Shown here piece after piece: positions 46,615-57,881 of a stretch of DNA of 64,000 nucleotides. This DNA is from Gyrodactylus bullatarudis (lineage: Eukaryota > Platyhelminthes > Monogenea > Gyrodactylidea > Gyrodactylidae), in assembly GCA_012064415.1 (NCBI GenBank), contig SSNU01000348.1, positions 119,816 to 183,815 on the forward strand, read 5' to 3'. Both the position numbers and the translations under genes were made by a program. The stretch's first letter is position 1, and each line of letters opens with the position of its first letter. The notes under the pieces are model-generated. The model was not told where the DNA came from. It ran no database searches and saw only the letters and a program-made list of their open reading frames with translations.

Positions 46615-49600
46615 AATAAAACAAGAAGAAACATGAAGTTATGAAGTTAAAGTTTTTGAAATGCATTGATTCAATGGATTTTTTAATAGGACATTCAAGT
46701 TTTTTAGAGATGGAATTCTATCAGGAAAATGTATACTTTTCAGCTTTTTCAAAATCGTGGGTTTAAGGAGCACTTTCTTACATTCAATTCTTTTATCACA
46801 AAAAGTCATCGATCTGGCTTAAAAAATCTACATCTATCTAAATGATGAGAAGTTAGGAATCTATGCTTTTAATATCTTTACTCGAATTTTTCTACTAATG
46901 GCTTTGAACAGGACTTTAACGAAAGGCTATGTGAGGCTTTTAACTCTAGCTAATTTAAACACTTCTTTTCAAGGAGTTAAAACTGTTCGCATGTTAGCAA
47001 TATCAATTAAGATTTCTGTGTATCCTCTTGAGAAATCTTGGCTCATACACTTCAAGAATGATGAGCGTTAATCTTTTTTTGAAATGATAATCCAAATTTC
47101 GTTACCAATTATAATGAAAAGATATACTCAATTTTTTGGATATTTTTGTTGATTCTTGAAAAAAGCAATAATCAAAAATTCAAATGACCCGAATTACATT
47201 TGCGTGGTGTAAATATTTTTACACTAATTCTCAACGTGTACCGGAAAATACACAGTTTCTTGTTTCGATAATTACAATTTGCAATCCTTTAAAGAAATGA
47301 AAAAAATTAACTCACGAGTTAAATGTTTTAACCTCATTATCAGGAAGTCAAGAAAGTAAACAGGAACATAAATTGAGAATCATAGTTTTTATTATTTCTG
47401 AGTTATTAAGTTATCTAATAGATCACAATAATACTGAAATCTAGAATATTTCGATAGTAAGTTATAACGGAAATAGAAAAAAATTATTTTGATTAAAAAA
47501 AGTTTTCTTCACTGAATATCTAAAATTCAAAAAAATATGTGAAGCTTAATTCAAAATTTTCTTTGTTGAAAAAATTTCCATGCACTCACCATTGCACTGA
47601 CCAAAATAAGTAGGTCATATATCTGGGCAACAAAATGTATCATGTTAAAAGAAATTTTCTGTCTGTATCTTTTTTGATGAGATTCTATGTTGCTAACTGA
47701 AAGAAAGTCAGAGTAAACGGAAGCTTTTAATTTTCGTCAGTTTGACATTCATGAAATGTGAGAAACGCTTGTTCCTTTTTTCACAACCTTGGAAGGATTT
47801 TTGTCAATACCCATTAGGTATATTTTTTGAAAATTAGTCAATTTTTTCTTAGCCCTAATTCGATAGAACATTTAAAGGCGGTTCTAATGATGTATAACAC
47901 TTGTAGGTTCTGAAAAAGTTCTAGGGGTGGTGTGAATAGGTTGAATGATTTCCCTATTATTTTCGAATTTTTGAAAGCTAAAAATAATCAATCTTAGAAT
48001 AAATTTTTGTTTTTGGAAGCTAATTATTTGTTAATGCCACCATAGATCAGGTATTTTCTTTAATCAATCGATTGTGGAAATGTACACACTACTTAAAAGT
48101 AGTGGGATTTATTTTCGTGAAAAGGTTTTATCTGAGAGAAATTTCAGGCCTAGATTCCTTAAAGCATTTTTATTCATGTAAGCATCTGTGAATTTTCTTA
48201 AAAAGTTATCCCTAATACCCATAAGGAGTAGATTTCAAGAATTCAGTTAGATTTCAAAATGCATAAGTTACAAAAAACTTATGAGAAATGTTCAAATTTT
48301 AAAAACATTTCCACTCAGCAACTAAATAGGACCACAGTATCATTTTTAGACATTCAACAGCAAAAATTTGTGACATCCAACTTAATGAACTCTGTTTTTA
48401 TCGATTTCGAATATATGAAGAAGTTAAATGCTGTTTTTTGGTTTTAAAATATAGAGATTTGTCAATGAAAAAATTTTACAGAAAAGTTTTTACGCTTTTG
48501 ATACTTCAAGGACTTCTGTATCCTAATTGAGGTAGATTTCTTTCCTATCATGTGCTTAAATACTATTTAATAAATAGGCATAAAATTGAGTTGAAGCCAA
48601 GTATTTTTGAAATAAATATGTAACTTTTCAACTTAGATTTTAAACAGCTCAAAAACTAGAAGAGACAAGGGAAAGTTCTCTTTTGTTAAGAATTTATTCC
48701 TAAACAAGATGATGTCATTTCTGTCTTTTTATCTCATCCTTGCTTTTCTCTATTGAAAGGCAAAGCACTGCAAGTTAGATTTTTCAGTTTTTTACCGAAT
48801 AACTCGAAAACTCTATTGAAGAATTTTTTAAGAAGCACATATCTGAAATCAGTAAAAACTCTCGACAAAAGTGGAAAATATCATTGAACAGATTTTTTCC
48901 ATTCAAGACTGTGTTATTTTTTCATTCTGAATTAAATATTAATTTGGGTTTTTTTCTGACCCAAAAATAAATTGAAGCAAATCTCTGATGCCTGTTCAAA
49001 AGAAAATTCTTGATTTTTTCAAATACTACAAGAATGCTGAAATGTGTTTTACATGAAATTTTGGAAATTTCAACAAAAATTGCAATGCACGCTACATGAG
49101 GGGATTTCTCTTGCCCCCTTTTTCAATCTAAAAAGGAGAATATTATAATGTATATTTAGGAAAAGACTGAAAAAGACAATAATTCAAACTTTTTTCCCCT
49201 TTACAATCATGATTTTCTTCAAAGTAAGCTTTTTCTCTTGAAAGAAAATAAGACGGAGAGATGAAGAAGCACGCAAAGGAAATCATATGTACTTAATATG
49301 AGAATGATAAACTGTATGTACGACGTTATTTCTTGATTTTAGTAACTAACTCTACCCTTACCTTTTTATCCATATTCTTCGTTATCTTTTCAGCGTATTC
49401 TCGTTTAGAAAAGAGATTACAATATTTTCTTATCCAAATTATCAAGAAAATCTTTATTTAATGTTATCAAAATTTCCTTTCAAGGTTCCTTGATTCTTAC
49501 ATACTTTTTAGGTGATCCTTTTTCCCAGAAAAATCATCATGAGGTCATGTTAAGTATAAAAATTATTTTCAGGTTTCAGTAGCATTCAAGAGTTTCATCA

Positions 49601-51179
49601 GGACTCATTCTGCATTCTCAACTCAATCCATCTCCATTAGAAAGAAAGAAAGATTGGGATTTCTTCTTGAATTTTGCAATGCTTACCTCCTGTGTTAATT
49701 AATCTAAAGAAACTTTTCCATTCGTAAAATTTTCAAAAAATCTTTTCTAAAGTACACTGTCTTGTGGTTCTTGGGAAATATGGAAATCGATAAATTTCCT
49801 TCTTGAATCCTTTATGAATAGTTAACAAGATGAAGATAAAACCAAAGAATTTACTTTTCTTAATATTTGTATTATTATAAGCCATAGTAATTATTACTAT
49901 TGTTATATATTGTTGAAAAATCATCCTCTAAAGATATTTCCTATCTTGACTTTATGTACCTGATAAAATCTACTTTGGATGCCAAATTTACGTTGGGTAA
50001 AGCTAGTTTTAACCAATCTTTTGACAAAGGCTCTATGTTTAATTAAGTTGTATTTTTTTTATTATGTCTATTGAATATTGTCTTATCCTTTAGAAGACCA
50101 ATATATTCTTTATTCATTTCATTAGTCTAACCATTTCAATTTTGGGATCTATCATTTCCTATCCGTAACCTAAACTCGATATTTTATAACCTAGGACAGA
50201 TTTTGTCATGTCAATATGACAAGTTAAAACTAATCTTTAGCTATTTTGAAATCATCCCATCAAAATATCTCTTTATTCTTAGAAACAAATATATAAATTT
50301 TTAAATAACAAACGTTTTTAAAATCAAAAATATTTAAAGCGAAATATTGACAGGCGATTTTGTTCAAATCTAATATTTTCATCACACAAATTAACAAGTA
50401 TTCAAAGACTCTTAGGATTTCAGAATTTTTCTCAAAGATAGCATAACGATTTCCAATACAAAATTTTTTCATTCAAACTGTTGCTTCAAATACAAATAAA
50501 TAATTTTAATGAATAGAGTAAGATTTGAATAGTAGTTGAAAAATTTAATTATTTTGTTTAGACCACGTGAGAATCTCTTGTGAAGATCAAAGGAAAACCT
50601 GTAGAATTGAAAAATACTTACACTTAATGATTTGATCATCATGATAAATTTAATGGATTCCCTTCCCCTTTTTTAAGTAAGATAAAACATGTAACTAAAT
50701 CGTAAGTGATCACAAGATTTTAATTTATTTCCTTGGAATGTTTTCTATGCAAAAAATATTAATGAAAGTCGAACTTCGAGAGGAATTCTAGTTTGAAACA
50801 AGCTTTTAAGTAAAAAATTGTCTCTAACATGTGAGAAATTATACTCCCAGACATTTCTATTTAATAATCCTGTTAACACTGTTTTTTTAGGTAACGGAAA
50901 AGGCCTGTCTGACAAAGGATATCTTGTTGAGCTTGCAGGCTCGGAGTTCATTTGTTCTTAACACTTGTATGACTTCGAGTCAGCAAGCTCAAAATATTTT
51001 TGAGGAAATCAGGCAACTCTTGTCTTCAAAGAAAATCTTATTTGCCAGTTGTTAGTACTTATCATTAGTATAAATAATAATGTATAATCTTTTTTGAGGA
51101 ACCTGAAGCTTCTGGAGTTTGGATCAATTTAGAAGGTTCAAATTTTAGAATTTGTGAAAAACCTTTTTCAGTATTCCTT
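46615..51179. other. Long AT-rich stretch without recognised genes
   Basis: No supported gene. A minus-strand frame at 50745-50951 (SEPASSTRYPLSDRPFPLPK) has an unusually protein-like composition for this window, but I could not assign it and see no splice context that secures it. The other open frames look like noise. Confidence 0.4.
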
Positions 51180-51865
51180 TTGAAAAATTAAAGAATTAGG
51201 TTCAAATTCAAATATCGAGTGGGCGCCAAATTTCCGTTTATTTGAACATTGAGCTGAAATTTTTTTGAGAGTAAAAGAATGGTAAAAAAATCAAATTTGT
51301 TTAAGGTGATGCAAGGAATCCTTCGAAAATGGTAGAAAACCTGTCAGAAATGGTATTTATCAGTTTTCTTTTCATTTTTTGAGCTATTTGGTGCCAAGTC
51401 CTTGAAATGATTTGGATTCCAAAAAATATTCACCATATTCGAGTCCGAACAATCAGAAAAAAAAATTTTTTAATGCTAGGAAATTCCGATTGACCAAAAT
51501 TTTCAAAGAGAGACCGCTGATGATCCTTTGAGAAATGCACATTTGGTTATATATATATTTATACACCATGTTTTATAGATAAATTTCAAAAATAGTGAAA
51601 ATTTTGAATTTTGAAAATGCCCTAAATTTCAGCTTTATCAACATTCGACTTCAAAAATGTTGCTGATTTCAGATTATTGAAGCGATTTAAAAAATTTTAG
51701 TTCGTAGGTTGGTAAAGTTTAAATTTGGTGCATTTTTAAAATTCAAAAATTGCACTTATTTTGGCCAAGCTGGTCTTTTCGGATTTTTTTTTATTTTAAC
51801 AACTTATGTGGTGGTTTCATCATGTCTTTAGATTCCCAACCTCATATTAACCAACTTTGTGTATT
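51180..51865. repeat. Family E, large diverged copy
   Basis: The block GATGATCCTTTGAGAAATGC (inverted relative to 3790), then GGTGCATTTTTAAAATTCAA, TGGCCAAGCTGGTCTTTTC and the end-block AGATTCCCAACCTCATATTA match other copies in order. Confidence 0.45.
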
Positions 51866-52695
51866 TAAATTGAATCAGATTGAAGTATAATGTGTTATAT
51901 TTCCATTTTATGCAAGTAAAATGATTTTCTAGAAAGATTATTCAATACAATTTCTATACGCCCTAAATTTCACATAATCGTAATTACTCTATTTATGTCT
52001 ATATACTGTTCTGTATAGAAATGTAGTGTGTAAGGACTTGATCGAAATTTTATAAGACTGTATTGTAATGGAATGAAATTTCATTGTAATCATTTTACTA
52101 CTAAATAATGTTTGAATAAATTTAACAATATTATTGAGATAAAGAGTATTGAATTTCATTCATTTCGTTATATATTATTATAAGCTAGCCTATTGCTTTA
52201 ATCGCTAGCTCACTTTCTCATAAATTTCAATGTCAAATTTAATATATTTATTTCTAATAATAATAATCACATTCATTCGTTTATTATAAAAGAAATCGAT
52301 TACGTACAAAAATTTTATATTATACGCACATTTTGAATGAAAAATAAAAATTTTGCATTCTCCAGTCAAATATAGAATAAAATTTCTTTCACACGTATAC
52401 AGCTCAAAGTTTTGAAATGAATCATTAAGCTTAAAAGTTGATGAAACTGAAAGATGACTTTATTTTCAAGTCTCTTTATCCAAATTGTATTATTGTAATA
52501 TAAGAGCTCGTTCATTCGAATACTAACTTTCTAATTGATTTATTGATCGAATGACAAGAATATTTTTTTAGTAAAAAGTTTTTCAATGGCAAATATTATT
52601 TAGACTATTTAATCTCTTAATATTAACGGAGATCATGAGATAATTCAAACTCAATTTTGATGGGTTCTCATTTCACAAGGCTGTTAAAGACGGTT
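51866..52695. other. AT-rich non-coding stretch
   Basis: Nothing recognised. Confidence 0.45.
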
Positions 52696-53136
52696 TTAAC
52701 TCTTAAAGTCCCAATTAATTTTTTCATGACTCACATTCAATCTTCTGTTTTGTGAATACGCTGATTACGCAATTTTTTTGGTTCAGAAGTTATTGATCCA
52801 AAAACAGGTTATTTTTGTAGCTTTAGCAGATAGAGTTCAGGTGATCGTATATTTGAATTCTAGAGGTATGATTCCTCGATAAAAGTTATCTTACTTTTCA
52901 TCTATAACCCTGGGAAGTAGGTTTTCAAAAAAAACGTTTTAAAAACAACTCTCTTTAAATCAGAATAGCGCGAGCTTAACGAATGATAGAGCCAAGATCT
53001 TTGCGTATTCCAGGAGATTAATAAATTTCCTATCGAATGGGTAGTAAACGAAGTATTTTCTGAGTCTTGAATGAATAATAATGAGCTGCTAAAATGACGT
53101 GTGATAGAACTATCACTGTGGGACTCTAAGGGTTAA
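52696..53136. mobile_element. piggyBac-type MITE, family B, full copy (441 bp)
   Basis: TTAA at 52696-52699 and 53133-53136. Terminal repeats are TTAACTCTTAAAGTCCCA and TGGGACTCTAAGGGTTAA. Collinear over its whole length with 61942-62383, including ACTCACATTCAATCTTCTG, CCTCGATAAAAGTTATCTTA, AACCCTGGGAAGTAGGTTTT and GCGTATTCCAGGAGATTAAT. Non-coding. Confidence 0.8.
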
Positions 53137-54129
53137 TGTGTAAAATCTTTAAAAATTCAAATTAATTGCAATTCGAAAGCAGTTTCAAAATGATATGATA
53201 TTATTAATTTTATGTTGATTAATTTTAACGGAAATATATCTAGAGAAATTTCTAGACAGAACAAAGAAATATTAAAAAGTCAAACCAGTAAAAATGAATG
53301 ATTAGATTAAAACTAAAAGAAAAACCATATAAACCAAGGTAATCTTTTTTCAAAGAATTGCCCTTAGTTCATTTCGGGGCATGTACAAATGGATGTGAAT
53401 TCCCATCGCTTTTGATATAGTTAATAAGAATAATAATGAAATGTATATATATTATGCAATCCAAGGCATCAACGATAAAGAATTACTTTTTAGATCTTCA
53501 AGTGTGTATTATTCATATTTCTAATGCCGGTCACTCAATCAATTTACTTTGGATGGTACAAAAAAAGATTGTAAATACAGATGATTTTTTATCTTTCTCG
53601 TTTATCTTTGGTAACGTTTAAGGAATCTTCAATGGAAATTGTAGGCAATGCATTACATAACAATATTATAACCTCACTTGATGAATAAAAATGGAGAAAA
53701 TGTATAAAACCTAACTAACTCCACATCAAAATCAACATAAATAATAATAAAAACGACTAAAAATATGAAGAGGAATAGGGAATACTTTTCGACAAGGATA
53801 AAAAGTAATCAGTCATCCTCATTTTTTTATTGAGTGAGTCATAATCTTTGAAGCAATTTAAAGATTTTTTTCATTAAACTCTAATACTAATCTTCTGAAT
53901 ATATGATATGAAAATAAAGGATAACAGAAAAAACCACTTGAAAATGCCATTGAGTTAATTAACTCTATATTTTCTCACCCAAAGGATGTACTCGTAAAGA
54001 TTCTGATACACCGAAAGCATCTGAAGGTAAGATGTCTAAAACAAGTCTGATTACCAATCTTAGTCCTGTAACAAGTGTCATTGAGCTATTTTGATATTCA
54101 TTGCGTTTCTTGACCTTTGGACTTGACTC
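53137..54129. other. AT-rich non-coding stretch
   Basis: Nothing recognised. Confidence 0.45.
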
Positions 54130-54880
54130 CTTTAGTTTCTTAGTGAATATGAAGATGGGAATTTATGATTTTTTTTACAAAATTCTCAATTTTTTCATCC
54201 AAAAATCGAAAAAAATATTTGTGAAAATTCCCTAATTTTGAACTTTGAGTTTAAAAATTTTTTTGACTTTTACAGTAAAAATATTTCTATTGATACATCT
54301 TTTTTTTATAGTAACACGAATATTTACCCCCTAATTAAGTATTATTATCTCGACCAATCAGAATGCAGCAAGTGATTTCTATACATTTAGATAGGTCGAC
54401 ATAAATAACACTTAATTAGGGGGTAAATACTCGTGTTTCAATAAAAATAAGATTTTTTCAATAGAAATATTTTTACTGTAAGTGGTCCAGAGTCGATTTT
54501 TAGAATCACGATTAGAAAAAGAAATCAAAAATAAGCAGATTTTGAGAATCCCCCCATAATCTTGTGAGAATTGAATTTTGATCTATTTTACTGAAAATCG
54601 ATGAAATTTCGATGATTCAAGAACCCTGAAAGATTTCGAGTTCATTAAAACTTGATTTAAGGTTTATTTGTCTTTTTGTGATCCAAAAGATTAACTTTTT
54701 AAAAATTTCAGCTTAAAGTTAAGAAGAATCGATATTTAATGCTAACTCGAGCTTAGAAATATGCCATAATTTTCTCAAAAATTGATTTTTTCCTCATTTC
54801 GTATAAGTGGATTCCAAAAAATCTTGATCAATTCCGATTCGATAAAAATGTACAGAATATGAGTTTATAAGGATTAAAAT
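54130..54880. repeat. Family E copy with a nested MITE
   Basis: Left part GAATATGAAGATGGGAATTT and ATTTTTTCATCCAAAAATCG. Right part TTCAGCTTAAAGTTAAGAAG and GTGGATTCCAAAAAATCTTG. Both belong to the family E consensus. The 206-bp element at 54273-54478 interrupts it. Confidence 0.45.
54273..54478. mobile_element. TA-flanked CAGT-ended MITE (206 bp)
   Basis: TA precedes (54271-54272) and follows (54479-54480) the element. Terminal inverted repeats CAGTAAAAATATTTCTATTG and CAATAGAAATATTTTTACTG are perfect. A further inner pair is TTTACCCCCTAATTAAGT / ACTTAATTAGGGGGTAAA. The CAGT start with a TA duplication is the Tc1/mariner signature. Single copy in this window. Confidence 0.8.
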
Positions 54881-55565
54881 AAATCTAGAAAAACATAATA
54901 GAAGAAATGGAATCCCGGTTTTCTCTTGTTGAAAGCTTAAGCCAGTTTCAACTACATACAGAGTTGCTATTGAGTTAATCTATAATAATAATGCAAACTA
55001 AAAATAAAATATCTGGATTTAAAAACACACATGAGATCAAAATAAGTCTCTGAGCCGCACAAAAGCCAGCTTGTTTAGCGAAATTTTCTTAAAAATTTAT
55101 ATCGATATCTTACTGCTCAACACTTGGAATATTTATTTTCTTATAATAGTGTACCTCCTAGACTTACAAAATTTATCTAGAGTCTTTATTTCTTTCTAAG
55201 ACGAACCTGAGAGAAATATTATCTTAACACTTAGAACGAAATTGTAGATAATTTTTTGCTAAGATTATTGAAGATAACTAACCGTTCGAAAAATATAATG
55301 AAAAAACTTTCAGAGAGTTTTCGAGATTTTCATAAAAATCATATAAACCAACTTTAGTTCAGCCAGATATTTTTCTTTTATTTTCAACTTTCCATTTCTG
55401 TTTTGACTTCACTTTATCAAGGATAGCAATGCCAAGCTAATATGATTTTTAAATGTTAACTTCTGTTAAAATATTTTATCTTACCAATGATACCAAAACA
55501 TATTTTGTTCGGAAATTAAGATTTCACAGTCGGAGGTCATATTTCCGATATTCATTTAGTAAAAC
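54881..55565. other. AT-rich non-coding stretch
   Basis: Nothing beyond a possible family E end-block near 55335-55355 (ATCATATAAACCAACTTTAG). Confidence 0.4.
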
Positions 55566-55870
55566 CTAACCCTTTCGTGAGGTTCGGCTTATATAAGGCG
55601 ATTCTTTAAAGTCGGGAATTCTCAGTTATTACGCAAATTCACATAATCTATTTTATAATTCAAAAATACAAAAAAGTATCAAAGACATATCTAAACTTGT
55701 ATAAAATAACCAAAATTGTTCTTCATCTACTAATAAGTAGATGGGAAATTCAATAGAAAATCGACTTTCTTAGATGGGAATCCTTATTGAATTTCTATTA
55801 GAATCTCGTTTAGAATCGTTTTATATTAATTTTTTCTCGATTGGTTTTCTTATCGTCTGGATAGGGTTAA
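55566..55870. mobile_element. piggyBac-type MITE, family F, copy 2 (305 bp)
   Basis: Left end CTAACCCTTTCGTGAGGTTC (TTAA with one change), right end GTCTGGATAGGGTTAA. It is collinear with 12118-12473, including the palindrome CATCTACTAATAAGTAGATG and the adjacent GGGAAATTCAATAGAAAATC. Confidence 0.6.
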
Positions 55871-55889
55871 TGAGAAGTGGATACCAAAT

Positions 55890-56035
55890 TGATTTCCCTT
55901 GGTGATCAGCTGAAATTTTAGATTTTAAAAATCGGATTTTGGCATCATATCGAAATTTGAAAAATGACTGTATTTTTCATAAAAATAATTTTGGTGAAAG
56001 GAGGCAAAAAGATTAGGATTCCAAAGAAAATTTTA
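55890..56035. repeat. Family E, right-arm fragment
   Basis: CAGCTGAAATTTTAGATTTT, CGGATTTTGGCATCATATCG and AAATTTGAAAAATGACTGTA match the right arm of the 761-1420 copy (GGGATTTTGGCGCCATATGG, AATTTGAAAAATGACCGTAT). Confidence 0.55.
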
Positions 56036-57612
56036 TAAAACCAGAACCTTGCCAAAGTTTTCTAGATTACTTTTATCTTTTCTTCTCCGAAGAAATGCTG
56101 GATATTAATAATGAATAGTTTTTTCATATTATAGAATAACTTTTTTATATCTCTTTGTCAGAAACAGTATGATGAAAATTTTATAACTATCAAGCCTTAT
56201 CGATAGATAACCATCATATGTGCCCTAAGAAAAAGCCAGCTAGGAGAAAAACAACATTCTGTTTTCTAATAAGAGAGTAGTCACTATTCCAATGGTTGGT
56301 CGTTTTAGGTACAAAAAATAACACATGATTTTCATACGGGCGGGGGAGGTCGAAAGAGAAAAAAAACTCAATAGCAGGACAACCAAATGGTCAGAGATGG
56401 ATAGGTGGGAATTTCATAGTCATGTCAGATGAATCATTCTTTCATGTCTCATGTGAAGCTCTTTTGTTATTCAATCTCATTGAAATTAACAGCTTTCTTT
56501 CATCAACTAAAAAACGTGACAGAAGTGTTTCATTTTTGTCAAATAATTTTTTGATTAAAAACTCTTGGACTCTCGAAGCAAGGAAATAGCTATAATCAGT
56601 ACACCATGTAACCTTACTACTAAATAAGCTTTGAAATATCACTGGATATTTTACAATAGGTCTTTAGAGTACATTTATGAAATTCTTAACTTTCAGTTTT
56701 ATACTTTTTTAAATTTATTTTCTGCGTGATACATTATGGAAATCTTTCCATTTCCCAAGATTTACATTAAGCTACAAGTTGAGATGGATTGATAATTATC
56801 ATCTTGAGAAGGGGATGATGAACAAGTCACGAAAGACATCTAAACTTAGTCTATCAAGAAAACATTAATTATAATTAGCACTGTATGGAGAAGATTTCTA
56901 ACATTCATCGATGGGAGACATTCCATGGAGAGTGAGAGACACGTTAATATTATTATCATTCTTGTAAACAATACCCTCCTTCTGCCGTTTGAATGAACAA
57001 AGCTCAACTTCTAAAGATGTAGACAGCGATTCTAGATAGTGATCACTGAATTGTGCTTATATTTATGGCTTTTCCTCTCATTTTTACGTTTCACTTTCCT
57101 TTTAATGTATAATACAAATTGATTGACAGTTTTCTCTTTTAAATGATAAATGCTAAGTTTTAAAAAGCTAACTGAAAAATGTATTTTCCACCTTTTTTCT
57201 ATCCTCCTCTCTTTGCTTGATTGATCATTCATCACAATTGTGTAGTGAATTTTTTAAAGAAAATCCCTATGTTAATATGCTAAAGCTTTTATTCTTAGTT
57301 GAGATTAAATTATTGCTTAACTAAATACTAAATAACCGTTATGTCATACAAAACTTTCATGTTAAAAAAATATGTTTGAATGAGTAAGCTTATAATACAC
57401 ATATGAATGAATTGTATCACCTTTAAATATACAATATTGTATATTGTTGTATATGTAAGCTATACTGTATTCTGATTGGTCAAAACTAAACGAGTGATTT
57501 GATTGATGAATTTCACTTAAATATAATATACTTTGCTACATAAAAATTAGTCATTAAAAATAAAAGGATCCCATGTAACACAGAAGCTCGATTATTTCTG
57601 TTTGCCTTCTAG
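56036..57612. other. AT-rich stretch upstream of the LRR gene
   Basis: No gene recognised. Part of this presumably holds the promoter of the LRR gene, but no convincing TATA or initiator element could be singled out in such AT-rich DNA. Confidence 0.4.
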
Positions 57613-57675
57613 TAAATAATTATCTTGGTTTGGAATTATTCAATCATTCATGGAGATATTTTATTAGTAATCAAA
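57613..57675 (+). other. Possible 5'UTR exon of the LRR gene
   Basis: A pyrimidine-rich acceptor (CTGTTTGCCTTCTAG, ending 57612) precedes it, and a consensus donor GTAAGT begins at 57676. The next good acceptor, TTTTATTCTTTTAG, ends at 57874, eight bases before the LRR start codon. This suggests a 63-base non-coding exon and a 199-base intron (57676-57874). Inferred from splice-site consensus only. Confidence 0.35.
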
Positions 57676-57881
57676 GTAAGTATTTTAAAATTCAATAAAA
57701 TTTTATTACACAATTCTAAAAATTTTAGTAAACACGTTTTTCAACTTAATAATTTATCTGCACTTGTTGAATTAAACATTTTATAACACTTAATGTGAAT
57801 AATAAAAAAATTCTAGCGGTATATTGTTACACATGAAAATGAGTCATAAAAAAGAATTAATTTTATTCTTTTAGTCGTCCT

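Noticed and set aside
50745..50951. Minus-strand 68-codon frame with balanced composition
   Set aside because: No domain, no splice context and no neighbouring exon could be identified.
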